24,522 nt of DNA from positions 1 to 24,522 of IMG/VR virus record IMGVR_UViG_3300043313_000820; one strand, given 5' to 3'. Both the position numbers and the translations under genes were made by a program. Positions 1 to 7,608 of this stretch are shown one piece after another (position 1 is the first letter of the stretch; each line of letters opens with the position of its first letter). The stretch comes from a virus. The notes under the pieces were generated by a model, which saw nothing but the letters and a program-made list of their open reading frames with translations, was not told where the DNA came from and made no database searches.

Positions 1-1558
1 AACTCCTGGCGCGACGGTCGCGGCCCTCACGGCGGCGGGTGTTCTGGAACAGCTCCCGGAACGTGCCGCTTTTGACCTCGACCTCGACCGGCTTGTTGCG
101 AGTCCGGCCGTGCATCTTAGACAGTCCTAGCCCAATCAGGGCCAAAGCATCCACCAAATCGTCCTTTGCGCCGTGCGGAAACTTCAGGATCTGGTCCTGG
201 GCGTCGGACCACCAGCGGGTGAAAGCCGGGAAATGAACCATCTTCATGGTGGTGCGGGCCTGGATCGCCTGCGCGCGCTGCTGCTTGTCGGCGGCCGGGT
301 TGATCGGGTCGATGGCGCAGAACACCTGCTTCTCGATCATGCGCTTGCGCAGGAAGGGGCCGATGGACTTGGTGATCGCGCCGCCCTCGGCCCACCAGAA
401 CTGCGGCTTGTACTTCTTCATCAGCGCGATCATGCCCTCGACCGCGGCATGGGAATCAAGCTTTGCCCAGACCACATCCGGCATGATCCAGATGTTGTCC
501 TTCTCATCGACGCCAACGATCATCAGGCACGTCTTGTCCGCGACCCGATCCGTCGAGACGGCGTGATCCGAAGCACCATAGAATCGTAGCTTATGGAATG
601 CCGGAACGTCGTCCATTTTGTTGTAGGCGACGAGGTCTTCGGATCGGAAGAAGGCACCTTCTTTAGGACTTGGGCGTCCCTGGTATAGCGCAGCAAATCC
701 TCTCGGATCGGTCGCACGAATATCCTCCAGATACTGCTTGGTGAACCGCTCCGGCCAGAGCGGCTCGCCCTCGGCGCGGCCGAGAATGTCATCCGCTTCG
801 GCCAGCGCCGGCAGGTCGATCTTGCGCCAGGCCTTGGCCTCATCGACGTTGAAGTAGGGGTTCATCGGGTCGATTAAGCGCCCGACGAGGTCGTCTTCCG
901 TCCATCTCGTTTGAACGATAACAATCGTCCCGGTGGAGTCCATGAGGCGTGTTCGCAGGACTTGGTTGTACCACTGCCAGAGCTTCTCCCGCACCAGCAC
1001 ACTGTCTGCCTCTGTTCGATCCTTGATCGGGTCGTCCAGCAGGATGCAGTGACCACCGCGACCAGTGATGGATGATCCACGACCAACAGAGAAAACCACT
1101 CCATCGCGAGTTGTTTGAACTCGGTTAACGGCGTTTGCTCCGATTTTAATCTCAACTCCAGGGAAGACTTGCTTGTACTGCGGCGTCTCCATGATGTCCC
1201 GGACACGCCGTCCAAGATCCCAGCTGTAGTGCTCGTTGTAGGTGGCGACGATGATCGACCGCTCGGGGTGCCGGCCGATGTACCAGGACGGGAACATGGC
1301 GGACGCGAGGGTGGTTTTTCCGAATCTTGGTCCGACATTGATCATTAGCCTTCGATAGTCACCGCGCTCGACCTCTTCCAGCGCAGCGCCGATCACGCGA
1401 TGAAAACGCTGCGGCTTGTAAAGCGAATACTCGACATCCTCATCGTAGTTCGGGTCCGGCATCATCAGCTGCGTGAACGCGATCAGGTCATCGCGGGCGG
1501 CGATGATCGCACGCTTGCGTTTGAGGAGCTGGAGCGTGCGCTTGTCGTCCTCAGTCAT
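1..1558 (-). CDS. terL: Terminase large subunit, 3' end cut by window edge
   Basis: This is the ATPase/nuclease motor that packages phage DNA into the prohead. The frame is open for 519 residues and leaves the window before a stop. The ATPase domain shows a Walker A-like GPRFGKTT (residues 76-83), a Walker B CILLDDP (171-177) and a coupling segment VIVQTRW (213-219). The C-terminal RNase H-like nuclease has candidate metal ligands D331 (YGASDH), E391 (WWAEGG) and D466/D467/D470 (HGAKDDLVDAL). Start: the ATG at 1558 shares 8 bases with the end of the upstream gene, so translation is probably coupled. The family is the common phage terminase with C-terminal nuclease (Terminase_6-like). Alternative reading frames over 523-1338 are shadows; the real frame has no break. 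Confidence 0.95.
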   Translation of the reverse strand, partial: MTEDDKRTLQLLKRKRAIIAARDDLIAFTQLMMPDPNYDEDVEYSLYKPQRFHRVIGAALEEVERGDYRRLMINVGPRFGKTTLASAMFPSWYIGRHPERSIIVATYNEHYSWDLGRRVRDIMETPQYKQVFPGVEIKIGANAVNRVQTTRDGVVFSVGRGSSITGRGGHCILLDDPIKDRTEADSVLVREKLWQWYNQVLRTRLMDSTGTIVIVQTRWTEDDLVGRLIDPMNPYFNVDEAKAWRKIDLPALAEADDILGRAEGEPLWPERFTKQYLEDIRATDPRGFAALYQGRPSPKEGAFFRSEDLVAYNKMDDVPAFHKLRFYGASDHAVSTDRVADKTCLMIVGVDEKDNIWIMPDVVWAKLDSHAAVEGMIALMKKYKPQFWWAEGGAITKSIGPFLRKRMIEKQVFCAIDPINPAADKQQRAQAIQARTTMKMVHFPAFTRWWSDAQDQILKFPHGAKDDLVDALALIGLGLSKMHGRTRNKPVEVEVKSGTFRELFQNTRRREGRDRRARS

Positions 1559-1781
1559 CAGGGCCGTGCTTCACCTTGTGCATCGGCGCGTCCGGCAGGG
1601 TCTTGATCTTCACTTTCGGTGAGGACGAGATCGCGTTGACCTCGGGGGCGACCGGCTGCGGGCCCTTGGTTGGCGAAGTGTGGTGGGTGTAGTTGTCCTG
1701 AGTCTTGGACACTGGCGGCGGCTTGGCGGTCGGCAACGGCTTGACCGGATTGAGGGTGGGAGCCTTCGTCATTTTTGCCAT
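1551..1781 (-). CDS. Small Lys/Pro-rich hypothetical protein, 76 aa
   Basis: No family is recognised. The protein is rich in Lys, Pro and Thr, has no predicted membrane segment and looks largely disordered (repeated PxxKP patterns in residues 7-25). A good ribosome-binding site (GGGAGGG) precedes the ATG at 1781. It lies between a 37-residue basic gene (one ends where the other begins, TAAATG) and the large terminase, with which it overlaps by 8 bases. Its position just before terL suggests a late accessory or virion-associated role; this is inference only. Confidence 0.65.
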   Translation of the reverse strand: MAKMTKAPTLNPVKPLPTAKPPPVSKTQDNYTHHTSPTKGPQPVAPEVNAISSSPKVKIKTLPDAPMHKVKHGPDD

Positions 1782-1895
1782 TTATTTCTTCCCTCCCTTC
1801 AGCGACTTAGCCTGCTTGGTCATCTGCTTGGACGCGACCTTCTTGGTCGGTTTGCCGGTTGCCGGGGGGCCTTTGCCGCCTGATTTTTTGGGCAT
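1782..1895 (-). CDS. 37-residue very basic protein
   Basis: A short gene starting MPKKSGGKGPP and ending SLKGGKK. Eleven of 37 residues are Lys and there are no acidic residues, so it is histone-tail- or protamine-like and probably binds nucleic acid. GGAG lies eight bases before the ATG, and its stop TAA directly abuts the next ATG (TAAATG). The N-terminus (MPKK) and the basic Ala/Thr/Lys composition resemble the first 40 residues of the gene at 7605-8132, suggesting a common module. The tight spacing and ribosome-binding site argue that it is expressed. Function is unknown. Confidence 0.55.
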   Translation of the reverse strand: MPKKSGGKGPPATGKPTKKVASKQMTKQAKSLKGGKK

Positions 1896-1919
1896 GGAGA
1901 GTCTCCTTTGTTGGTCTGG

Positions 1920-2126
1920 TTATCTGAGCCGCGGTACGCCGCTGCCCTCGATCAGACTGAGCAATATCATGATTACGATCAAGACGCCGATGACGATGAT
2001 GGCGATGCGGGCGATCCGGTGGAACGGCTCGGGGACCGGGATGATGTCGATCAGGTAGATCAGGAGCCCGCAGATACAGCCAACAACGATGATGTAGATA
2101 ACGACGCTGACTAATCCGGTGATCAT
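1920..2126 (-). CDS. Small two-TM membrane protein, holin-like candidate
   Basis: The protein has 68 residues with two strongly hydrophobic segments (about residues 4-28 and 40-60) separated by a short Pro-rich turn (DIIPVPEPFHR) and a short basic tail. I chose the ATG at 2126 because AGGAGG stands six bases before it; an upstream in-frame extension to 2189 would run into the neighbouring lipoprotein gene. The pattern resembles small phage membrane proteins of the Thivi_2564 type. Its position beside a lipoprotein and a one-TM protein, just before terL, matches where T7-like phages keep holin and spanin genes, so a lysis role is plausible but unproven. Confidence 0.75.
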   Translation of the reverse strand: MITGLVSVVIYIIVVGCICGLLIYLIDIIPVPEPFHRIARIAIIVIGVLIVIMILLSLIEGSGVPRLR

Positions 2127-2128
2127 GG

Positions 2129-2308
2129 CTACCTCCTGATCGGTTCGCAGAGCGACAGCTGAAAGGCATTGCGAGCCAGGTGCCGGCACTGCGCCTGGGC
2201 GTTGATCGCGTCGATGTCGGCCTTGGTATAGAACTCGATCAGCGCCTCGCGCTCGGTGACGCAGCCTGTCAGCAAAAGCAGCATTCCCAGCGCGACCGCC
2301 TGTGGCAT
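2129..2308 (-). CDS. Small lipoprotein, possible o-spanin
   Basis: The 59-residue product begins with a short hydrophobic signal (MPQAVALGMLLLL) and a lipobox LLTGC with lipidated Cys16, giving a mature lipoprotein of about 44 residues anchored in a membrane. I prefer the ATG at 2308 over the one at 2332 because GGAG is well spaced before it and it starts just after the upstream stop (TGACCATG). The mature part has two further cysteines. In phages, a tiny lipoprotein next to a one-TM protein often forms the outer half of a spanin pair; unlike lambda Rz1 this one is not proline-rich, so that role is a guess. Confidence 0.7.
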   Translation of the reverse strand: MPQAVALGMLLLLTGCVTEREALIEFYTKADIDAINAQAQCRHLARNAFQLSLCEPIRR

Positions 2309-2310
2309 GG

Positions 2311-2496
2311 TCAACTCCGGTTCAAGAGGCATTTCTCCAGCAAGGTTGTGTTACGCGCCTCGCGTTCGCGCATGGTAACGCTGATATCCCGCATGATGTA
2401 AATGCCGGCGAGCAAAAACGTGACGTTGGTCAGCACCATCGCCAGCGCCAGCGGGTTCTGCTTGAGCCCCTCCAGCGCGGCGGTGATGCGGGTCAT
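2311..2496 (-). CDS. Single-TM small membrane protein, 61 aa
   Basis: A short N-terminal amphipathic stretch (residues 1-15) is followed by one membrane segment (about 16-36) and a charged tail (MREREARNTTLLEKCL), probably outside the cytoplasm. The ATG at 2496 overlaps the upstream stop as ATGA, so expression is coupled. It could be a very short inner-membrane spanin partner for the adjacent lipoprotein, or a pinholin/antiholin-like protein. At 61 residues it is much shorter than typical Rz proteins. No family is assigned with certainty. Confidence 0.7.
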   Translation of the reverse strand: MTRITAALEGLKQNPLALAMVLTNVTFLLAGIYIMRDISVTMREREARNTTLLEKCLLNRS

Positions 2497-2831
2497 TTCT
2501 TCTTCGGCGCGGTTGCCGGCTTGCCCGCGCCGCCCTTCACCTTGGCGGCGAAGTCCACGGCCGAGATCGGCGGCTTGCCTTCCAGGGTGAGGATGCGGTT
2601 CTCATGGTCGAACGCCAGCTGCTCCGCGTCCGACAGTGGTGCCGGTGGCGGGGGCGGAGGCTCGACATAAGGATCTGGTGTGTTGCCCGCTTCCTTCCAC
2701 TGGATGTAACCGGGGGACATGGCGTCACCGTTGTAATCGCGGTTGGCCATGTCGGGCGGGATGCAGGCCCCGTCGCTGTTACGAATGACAGCGCAGGGTT
2801 CGGTGGCGGCGGTGAGTGTGTAGTCGGTCAT
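2493..2831 (-). CDS. Tail-associated hypothetical protein with proline hinge
   Basis: This 112-residue protein follows directly after the tail-protein array. Residues 35-60 (PGYIQWKEAGNTPDPYVEPPPPPP) resemble a segment seen in many small phage tail-fibre-associated proteins (an 'xxWxxxGNTPxP' stretch before a proline run). The C-terminal half holds a short charged helix and a Lys-rich end (PKKK). Its ribosome-binding site (GAGG) lies inside the last codons of the upstream tail gene. A role as tail-fibre accessory or assembly factor is suggested by position and by the motif; no enzymatic features are visible. Confidence 0.65.
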   Translation of the reverse strand: MTDYTLTAATEPCAVIRNSDGACIPPDMANRDYNGDAMSPGYIQWKEAGNTPDPYVEPPPPPPAPLSDAEQLAFDHENRILTLEGKPPISAVDFAAKVKGGAGKPATAPKKK

Positions 2832-2833
2832 GA

Positions 2834-4078
2834 TCAGAGCCTCGCGTCCAGTTTAACTCGCGCAGCGATATCGTTATTGGCGAGGAGTTTTGTTGCGTCA
2901 CCGGTGACAAGCACGGCAGACGCTATTGTACCATTAAGCACAACGCCTTTTGACGACGCTCCAGCCCCCAGAACGAGGCCTGTCAACGTAACCACGCTTG
3001 TGCCTGATGTATGCAGTCCGAGAAGCGTACCGGCCAATCCCAGTGTAGGTAAGCTCCGCATGGTCGGAACGAGTTCCCTGAAAAACTGTGCAGCTGTCGA
3101 GGATGAGCACTGTCCATTGGCGAAAATCTCAAATGCGCTCTCACCGCCCCATTGCTGGTAATACCTCTGGCACGTCAGCAACTCCTGATCATACGGCCGC
3201 ATGATCAGCGGCGACTGCGCGGCGGTCGGGGCGTAAATGCCGGGGAGGACGACGACGCCGGTCAATGAGAAATAGCCGCCGGAGGCCATGTTGTTCGCGG
3301 TCCCTGACGATGACGTCTCGATTAAAATCTGCAAGCCGACGGTGTTATCTGTTTTCCACGTTCCTGTCGTTTGCGCGGGGATGGTAACCGTCACCCACTG
3401 GAACGTCGCACCGCCCGCAAGCACAAACGGAAACCAGCTTGATGTGACCGAGCCGTCAAAATTCTGGATCAGCAGACGATACGTCCCTGCAAAGGCCGCG
3501 CGCGCCCAGAAACCGATAGTGATCGGTTGTGCCGCTGATGTCCCCCATGCCAGCCGCATGATGCGGTAGCCTTCAATCTTGTGCATAAGCCTTACATAGC
3601 TTGCGCCGATTGATGCCTGCGCAACATTTGGCACGACCTGCAAGCATTGCTTAAAACCATACGCATCCGTTGCACTAAAAGTCGCCTGACCGACGGCTGC
3701 CGTTCCGGTTGCCAAATCTGCAATGCCTGTCCACCCATCCAGAACAAACTTTGTTTGCACTCCAGTCAGCAGCACACCTGTAGCGCCGTTCTCTTGACTG
3801 ACATCCATCGAGCCGTTGATCTGCATTCCCGAATACGCCATCGCATCCGCAACGCGCGCATCGAGTTGCTGCTTCGGCACCGCGTGCAGCGCGCTGGTGG
3901 CGTTGCGCGGCAGGGTCAGGTCGCCGGTCATGGTGTCGCCAGCGAGCTTCACAAAAGTCGATGGTGGCGTCTGCGCGCGCCAGATGGTGCCGTCCCAGGT
4001 GTATTGCGGGATGCCGGCCTGGGCCGGTGTCGGATACTTGTCGCCGACGAGAGGTGAGGCCGGGAAATTGATGCCCAT
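2834..4078 (-). CDS. Tail fibre-like receptor-binding paralogue (third of three)
   Basis: The 414-residue protein is the last of a tandem set of three related tail proteins. N-terminal residues 1-35 (MGINFPASPLVGDKYP...YTWDGTIW) match the second paralogue. Residues 43-72 carry the tail-fibre repeat KLAGDTMTGDLTL...AVPKQQL, and residues 82-95 the shared YSGMQINGSMDVSQE. The central region has the beta-sandwich signature AWGTSAAQPITIGFW and a TIPAQTTGTWKTDN stretch typical of a carbohydrate-binding-like domain in phage fibres. LIMRPYDQELLTCQRYY follows, then a variable tip, and the protein ends in DARL. It probably contributes to receptor binding. GAGG inside the previous gene's last codons serves as its ribosome-binding site. 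Confidence 0.85.
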   Translation of the reverse strand: MGINFPASPLVGDKYPTPAQAGIPQYTWDGTIWRAQTPPSTFVKLAGDTMTGDLTLPRNATSALHAVPKQQLDARVADAMAYSGMQINGSMDVSQENGATGVLLTGVQTKFVLDGWTGIADLATGTAAVGQATFSATDAYGFKQCLQVVPNVAQASIGASYVRLMHKIEGYRIMRLAWGTSAAQPITIGFWARAAFAGTYRLLIQNFDGSVTSSWFPFVLAGGATFQWVTVTIPAQTTGTWKTDNTVGLQILIETSSSGTANNMASGGYFSLTGVVVLPGIYAPTAAQSPLIMRPYDQELLTCQRYYQQWGGESAFEIFANGQCSSSTAAQFFRELVPTMRSLPTLGLAGTLLGLHTSGTSVVTLTGLVLGAGASSKGVVLNGTIASAVLVTGDATKLLANNDIAARVKLDARL

Positions 4079-4081
4079 GGT

Positions 4082-5371
4082 TCAGAGCCTCGCGTCGGAA
4101 GCAACGTCGTCGGAAAATTCTATCAGGCCGCCAGCAGCCGTTGCCTGTGCGTAAATAGTAACCCCGGTAGGTAGCGTATGCGCGACACTGACCGCTCTCG
4201 CCCCCGCACCTGAAGATGTGTTAGTGAACAGCGTAATCGCCGGTGTGGCGCGCATTTCCGGCGCATACGGTATACGGACGCCAACATACGCTCCGATAGC
4301 ATAAGCATTGCCGACCGCGTGTGCGCGATCCTTGCGCCAGTACCTTTTGCACGTCAGCAACTCCTGATCATACGGACGCATGATGCGCGATGACTGCGCG
4401 GCGGTGGGCGCTGCGGTGCCGGGGAGAACAGCGAGGCCGGTGATGCGCATCGTATCCGACACTGCTGCCATGGCGTTGATCTGCCCCGGTGCAGCAACGT
4501 AATTAACTGCGCCGCTCAACCATACTCCAGCAGATGGTGCCGTCATCGTTGGTCCAGCGGCCATTGCGAAAAACACCGAAAGACCGTTCCCGTTGCTGGT
4601 ATTCCATACCCCATCAATACAGCCGGGGATTACAAACGTCTTGAACTCGTTCGTATTGGCGGCATTCTGCGTATAGGTCTGGGCATAACATCGGGTGCCA
4701 TCGGCATTTCTGAGTGTGAATGAATATATTCCAGTTCTGACATGCGCGGTCCAGAAGCTGATTGTAATCGGTGTTGCGACAGCGCTTCCCCACGCAAGCC
4801 GGTTAACGCGGTATCCTTCTATTACGTGTTCGGCACCGTAAAACTCACCGCCGGTAACTGATGTGTCAGGCGTCTGAACCTGCAAGTTAAGGTAATATGT
4901 AAAGCCGGGAAACAGTGTTGTGTGGGGTGCAGTCTGCGCTGAGATTGCATTGGTCATGCAATACAATCTCCAGCCGTCACTGATAACAGAGTTATGTATG
5001 TTTGTTGGTGTGTGGTTTCTTTCCTGACTGACCTCCATCGAGCCATTGATCTGCATCCCCGAATACGCCATCGCGTCATACGGCGCAGCCCATGTCATAT
5101 CGGGCACGGGAATGGCGACGGCCTCGGTCCACTGCGTCGTGTCGCCGTCGTTGTACTTGATGTTGAGCGTGCCCTGGTTGCTCTTCCACCAGAGCGAGCC
5201 GTCGGGCACTGGCGTCGGCTCGGTATCGCTGACGAAGACGCCGCTGCCGCCGGCGCTGTCGCCGACCGCGGTCCAGGTGGTGCCATCCCACTTGTACTGC
5301 GGCTTCTCGGGGACGGCCGGGTTCGGATAGAGTTCGCCGAAGAGCGGGGCGGATGGGAAATTCATGCCCAT
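4082..5371 (-). CDS. Tail fibre-like receptor-binding paralogue (second of three)
   Basis: This 429-residue protein shares its N-terminus (MGMNFPSAPLFGELYP...YKWDGTTW) with the downstream paralogue. With the upstream paralogue it shares the module at residues 46-86 (VFVSDTEP...GSLWWKSNQGTLNIKY). YSGMQINGSMEVSQE (103-117) opens the common core, which contains AWGSAVATPITISFW and LIMRPYDQELLTCKRYW. It lacks the GDTMTG repeat found in both neighbours. The C-terminal tip is unlike the other two and ends in the common DARL. The variable tip on a conserved core fits a receptor-recognition role. It has no signal peptide or enzyme motif. Confidence 0.85.
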   Translation of the reverse strand: MGMNFPSAPLFGELYPNPAVPEKPQYKWDGTTWTAVGDSAGGSGVFVSDTEPTPVPDGSLWWKSNQGTLNIKYNDGDTTQWTEAVAIPVPDMTWAAPYDAMAYSGMQINGSMEVSQERNHTPTNIHNSVISDGWRLYCMTNAISAQTAPHTTLFPGFTYYLNLQVQTPDTSVTGGEFYGAEHVIEGYRVNRLAWGSAVATPITISFWTAHVRTGIYSFTLRNADGTRCYAQTYTQNAANTNEFKTFVIPGCIDGVWNTSNGNGLSVFFAMAAGPTMTAPSAGVWLSGAVNYVAAPGQINAMAAVSDTMRITGLAVLPGTAAPTAAQSSRIMRPYDQELLTCKRYWRKDRAHAVGNAYAIGAYVGVRIPYAPEMRATPAITLFTNTSSGAGARAVSVAHTLPTGVTIYAQATAAGGLIEFSDDVASDARL

Positions 5372-5374
5372 GGG

Positions 5375-7168
5375 TCAGAGCCTCGCGTCGGCGGTGTACT
5401 GAAAGTACGCAGCCGCGTTAATGTTGATGGTGCCGCCAGAGTTGTTGACCATCCCAAATCCAGTGTCACCGACAGCAAAAGTGCTACCGCTGCCTGCCGC
5501 CAGATTTGATCCGCTGTTGTCGGAGATGGCCCCCTGCGTACCATTCGCGCTGTAGATCAATACCGTAGGCGCACTGCGCATGCGCATGGCCAGTCTCACA
5601 CCGCCATATGGCAGATTATTGCCTATAGGTGTCGGGTTGGCTGGAACTTGTATTATGACAGCGCCGGGGTTCGCCCCTGTCGCGCCGGGGGCAATCGCAT
5701 ACGGATAACTTTTCTGCCAGTACCGCTGGCACGTCAGCAACTCCTGATCATACGGACGCATGATCAAGGCAGAGCGCGCGGCGGATGGCGCTTCGATGCC
5801 GGGGAGGACGACGACGCCTGCGAGACGCATGGTGCCAGAGACAGCATCGCAGCAGTTCACCTGTCCGGTGGTCGCCTTGAAGTTGCCGACGACCCACGTA
5901 TTCGGCGTTGGCGTGATGAAGGTCGGCCCTGCCATCATCGTGAAGTCTAAACTTAGCCCTTGCACGTTGCCGACTGGATGCGTGTCCGTCGTCATCCCCT
6001 GCACGGTGATGACGTTGTACTGCCAGACGTTGGCGGCGGCTTGCGTGTAAGTGGAAACGTAACTTTTGTTGATCGTATTGACGCTGGCGTTGACGCAGTA
6101 CAGCCCCGGCTTTGTGTGACACGACCAGAACGCAATCGTGACCGGCTGTGCCTGTGCCGTGCCCCATCCCAGACGTGACGTGCGATAGCTTTCAATCGGG
6201 GTGTACAGGATGACAAGCTCGTCGGCTGTCAACGCTGGCTGCGCGACTGTCGTGTAGGCGTAGATGTTGCGTTGAAAACCGGGCAGCGGAATAGACGGGA
6301 CTTCCGACGCGCATTGCACACGCGCTGTCTGTGTGCTTGTGGTGTAAAATTTCCAGCTATCGATCAGGTTACCGGCAAGGCCCGATGTAACCGTCAGACC
6401 CAGTTCCTGACTGACTTCCATCGCGCCGTTGACCTGCATGCCGCTGTAGGCGAGCGCATCCTTCGCAGTGGCCGCGACCGTATCGAGCTGCTGCTTCGGG
6501 ACGGCTTGCAGCGCGCTCACGGCGTTGCCGGCGAGCGCGAGCGGGCCGCTCATGGTATCGCCCGCGCGCTTCACAAGGCCCGAGAGATCGCCGCCAGGAA
6601 GTGCGACGGCCTGCACCCAGGCAGTGCTGTCGATGTCGTGAAAGCGGACGTAGAGGATTCCGGTATTGCTATTCCACCACATCGAGTTGTCGGGCGCGCC
6701 GACAGGGGCGGTGTCTGAGATGTAGAGCGGCGGTGGCGGCGGCGGGATTGCTGCGATCGAGGAAGACAGCTGCTGGAGCGGCACCGCCTGCATCGCCGCC
6801 GCGGCATTCGCTGCGAGCGTTATCGGGCCGGTCATGGTGCCGCCGGCCTTCGGCAAGTAAGGCGTTAGATCCGTATCCGCAGTGATGTTCTTCCACTGCG
6901 TGGGATTGAACGCGCCTGGCGTGATCGCCACCAGCGCGACCAGGATACTGCCGCTGTGGGCGACCAGATCGTTGATGGCGTATTTGGAGCGCGTGTCGAA
7001 GATGCGCACGGCCAGCAGAGGAAGAGGCGTGCCGATCGACCCTGATGCCGCGTCACCGACCGCGATCTGGCGATTGCCGGTGTTGACGGCAATCTCGCCC
7101 GGCTCAAGCGGGTTGGTGAAGGGTATGTCAGGGCTGTCCGCCCGACGGTGGCGGTATTGAGACGTCAT
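5375..7168 (-). CDS. Tail fibre-like receptor-binding paralogue (first and longest)
   Basis: The 597-residue protein is the largest of the three. Its N-terminus (residues 15-55, NPLEPGEIAVNTGNRQIAVGDA) is of the kind phages use to open tail fibres, followed by a short module (63-95, YAINDLVAHSGSILVAL...FNPTQW). Two GDTMTG-type repeats occur at about 107-135 and 201-228, with a polyproline hinge (142-147) and a WW module (148-190) between. The common core starts at YSGMQVNGAMEVSQE (241-255), continues with GWGTAQAQPVTIAFW (334-348) and LIMRPYDQELLTCQRYW (468-484), and the protein ends in DARL. Because only this copy has a long N-terminal extension, it is the likeliest to attach to the virion, with the others added to it or alternating with it; that is inference. 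Confidence 0.88.
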   Translation of the reverse strand: MTSQYRHRRADSPDIPFTNPLEPGEIAVNTGNRQIAVGDAASGSIGTPLPLLAVRIFDTRSKYAINDLVAHSGSILVALVAITPGAFNPTQWKNITADTDLTPYLPKAGGTMTGPITLAANAAAAMQAVPLQQLSSSIAAIPPPPPPLYISDTAPVGAPDNSMWWNSNTGILYVRFHDIDSTAWVQAVALPGGDLSGLVKRAGDTMSGPLALAGNAVSALQAVPKQQLDTVAATAKDALAYSGMQVNGAMEVSQELGLTVTSGLAGNLIDSWKFYTTSTQTARVQCASEVPSIPLPGFQRNIYAYTTVAQPALTADELVILYTPIESYRTSRLGWGTAQAQPVTIAFWSCHTKPGLYCVNASVNTINKSYVSTYTQAAANVWQYNVITVQGMTTDTHPVGNVQGLSLDFTMMAGPTFITPTPNTWVVGNFKATTGQVNCCDAVSGTMRLAGVVVLPGIEAPSAARSALIMRPYDQELLTCQRYWQKSYPYAIAPGATGANPGAVIIQVPANPTPIGNNLPYGGVRLAMRMRSAPTVLIYSANGTQGAISDNSGSNLAAGSGSTFAVGDTGFGMVNNSGGTININAAAYFQYTADARL

Positions 7169-7209
7169 CGAGCACCTCGGGCAGCAATCAGGCAGTAATC
7201 AGGTCGTAA

Positions 7210-7608
7210 TCAGGGTCGAGGGTCTTTGTGCGGGTAGCGCCTGTTTCTAACACGTTCGCCGACCGAGCGGTCGAGAACATAGCGTTCGTGGTCCTGAATA
7301 ATGAACGGCGTGCCGGCCGGGGCCGGGATGCCGGTCGGAGGTGGCGGCGATGGCGTGCGGGCGGCAATGTGCGCCGGCGGCGGCAGGATATCGCCGCCGT
7401 GCTGCGTCACAAGCGCGGCCGCCGGCGCGACGTACTCGGCCTTGGTCTTCGCCGCGGTGTTGTACGCCACCGCGGTGCCGTGCAGCTCGATGAACTCGTT
7501 CAACGGCCCGTCATAGGTCGCCGGGTCCGGCGGGACGCCGCGAAGGTTGATCCTTTGCGGGTCTGCCGGCTCGACCGGAAACGGATGAATGACGGGTTCG
7601 TCGGTCAT
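7210..7608 (-). CDS. Hypothetical Pro-rich late protein, 132 aa
   Basis: No family is recognised. The sequence is Pro/Ala-rich with a folded-looking core (NLRGVPPDPATYDGPLNEFIELHGTAVAY), a low-complexity PSPPPPTG segment near residue 90 and a basic C-terminus. The start ATG at 7608 overlaps the upstream stop as ATGA. Lying between the fibre genes and in the same operon, it is probably a minor virion component or assembly factor. There is no transmembrane segment or catalytic motif. Confidence 0.65.
   Translation of the reverse strand: MTDEPVIHPFPVEPADPQRINLRGVPPDPATYDGPLNEFIELHGTAVAYNTAAKTKAEYVAPAAALVTQHGGDILPPPAHIAARTPSPPPPTGIPAPAGTPFIIQDHERYVLDRSVGERVRNRRYPHKDPRP

Noticed and set aside
874-1338. 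Possible frameshift or second gene in terL
   Set aside because: Direct translation of the leftward frame from 1558 gives 519 uninterrupted residues with all terminase motifs; the alternative frame is a shadow.
2834-7168. Diversity-generating retroelement acting on the fibre genes
   Set aside because: No reverse transcriptase or template repeat is visible in the window, and differences between copies are spread over all bases.
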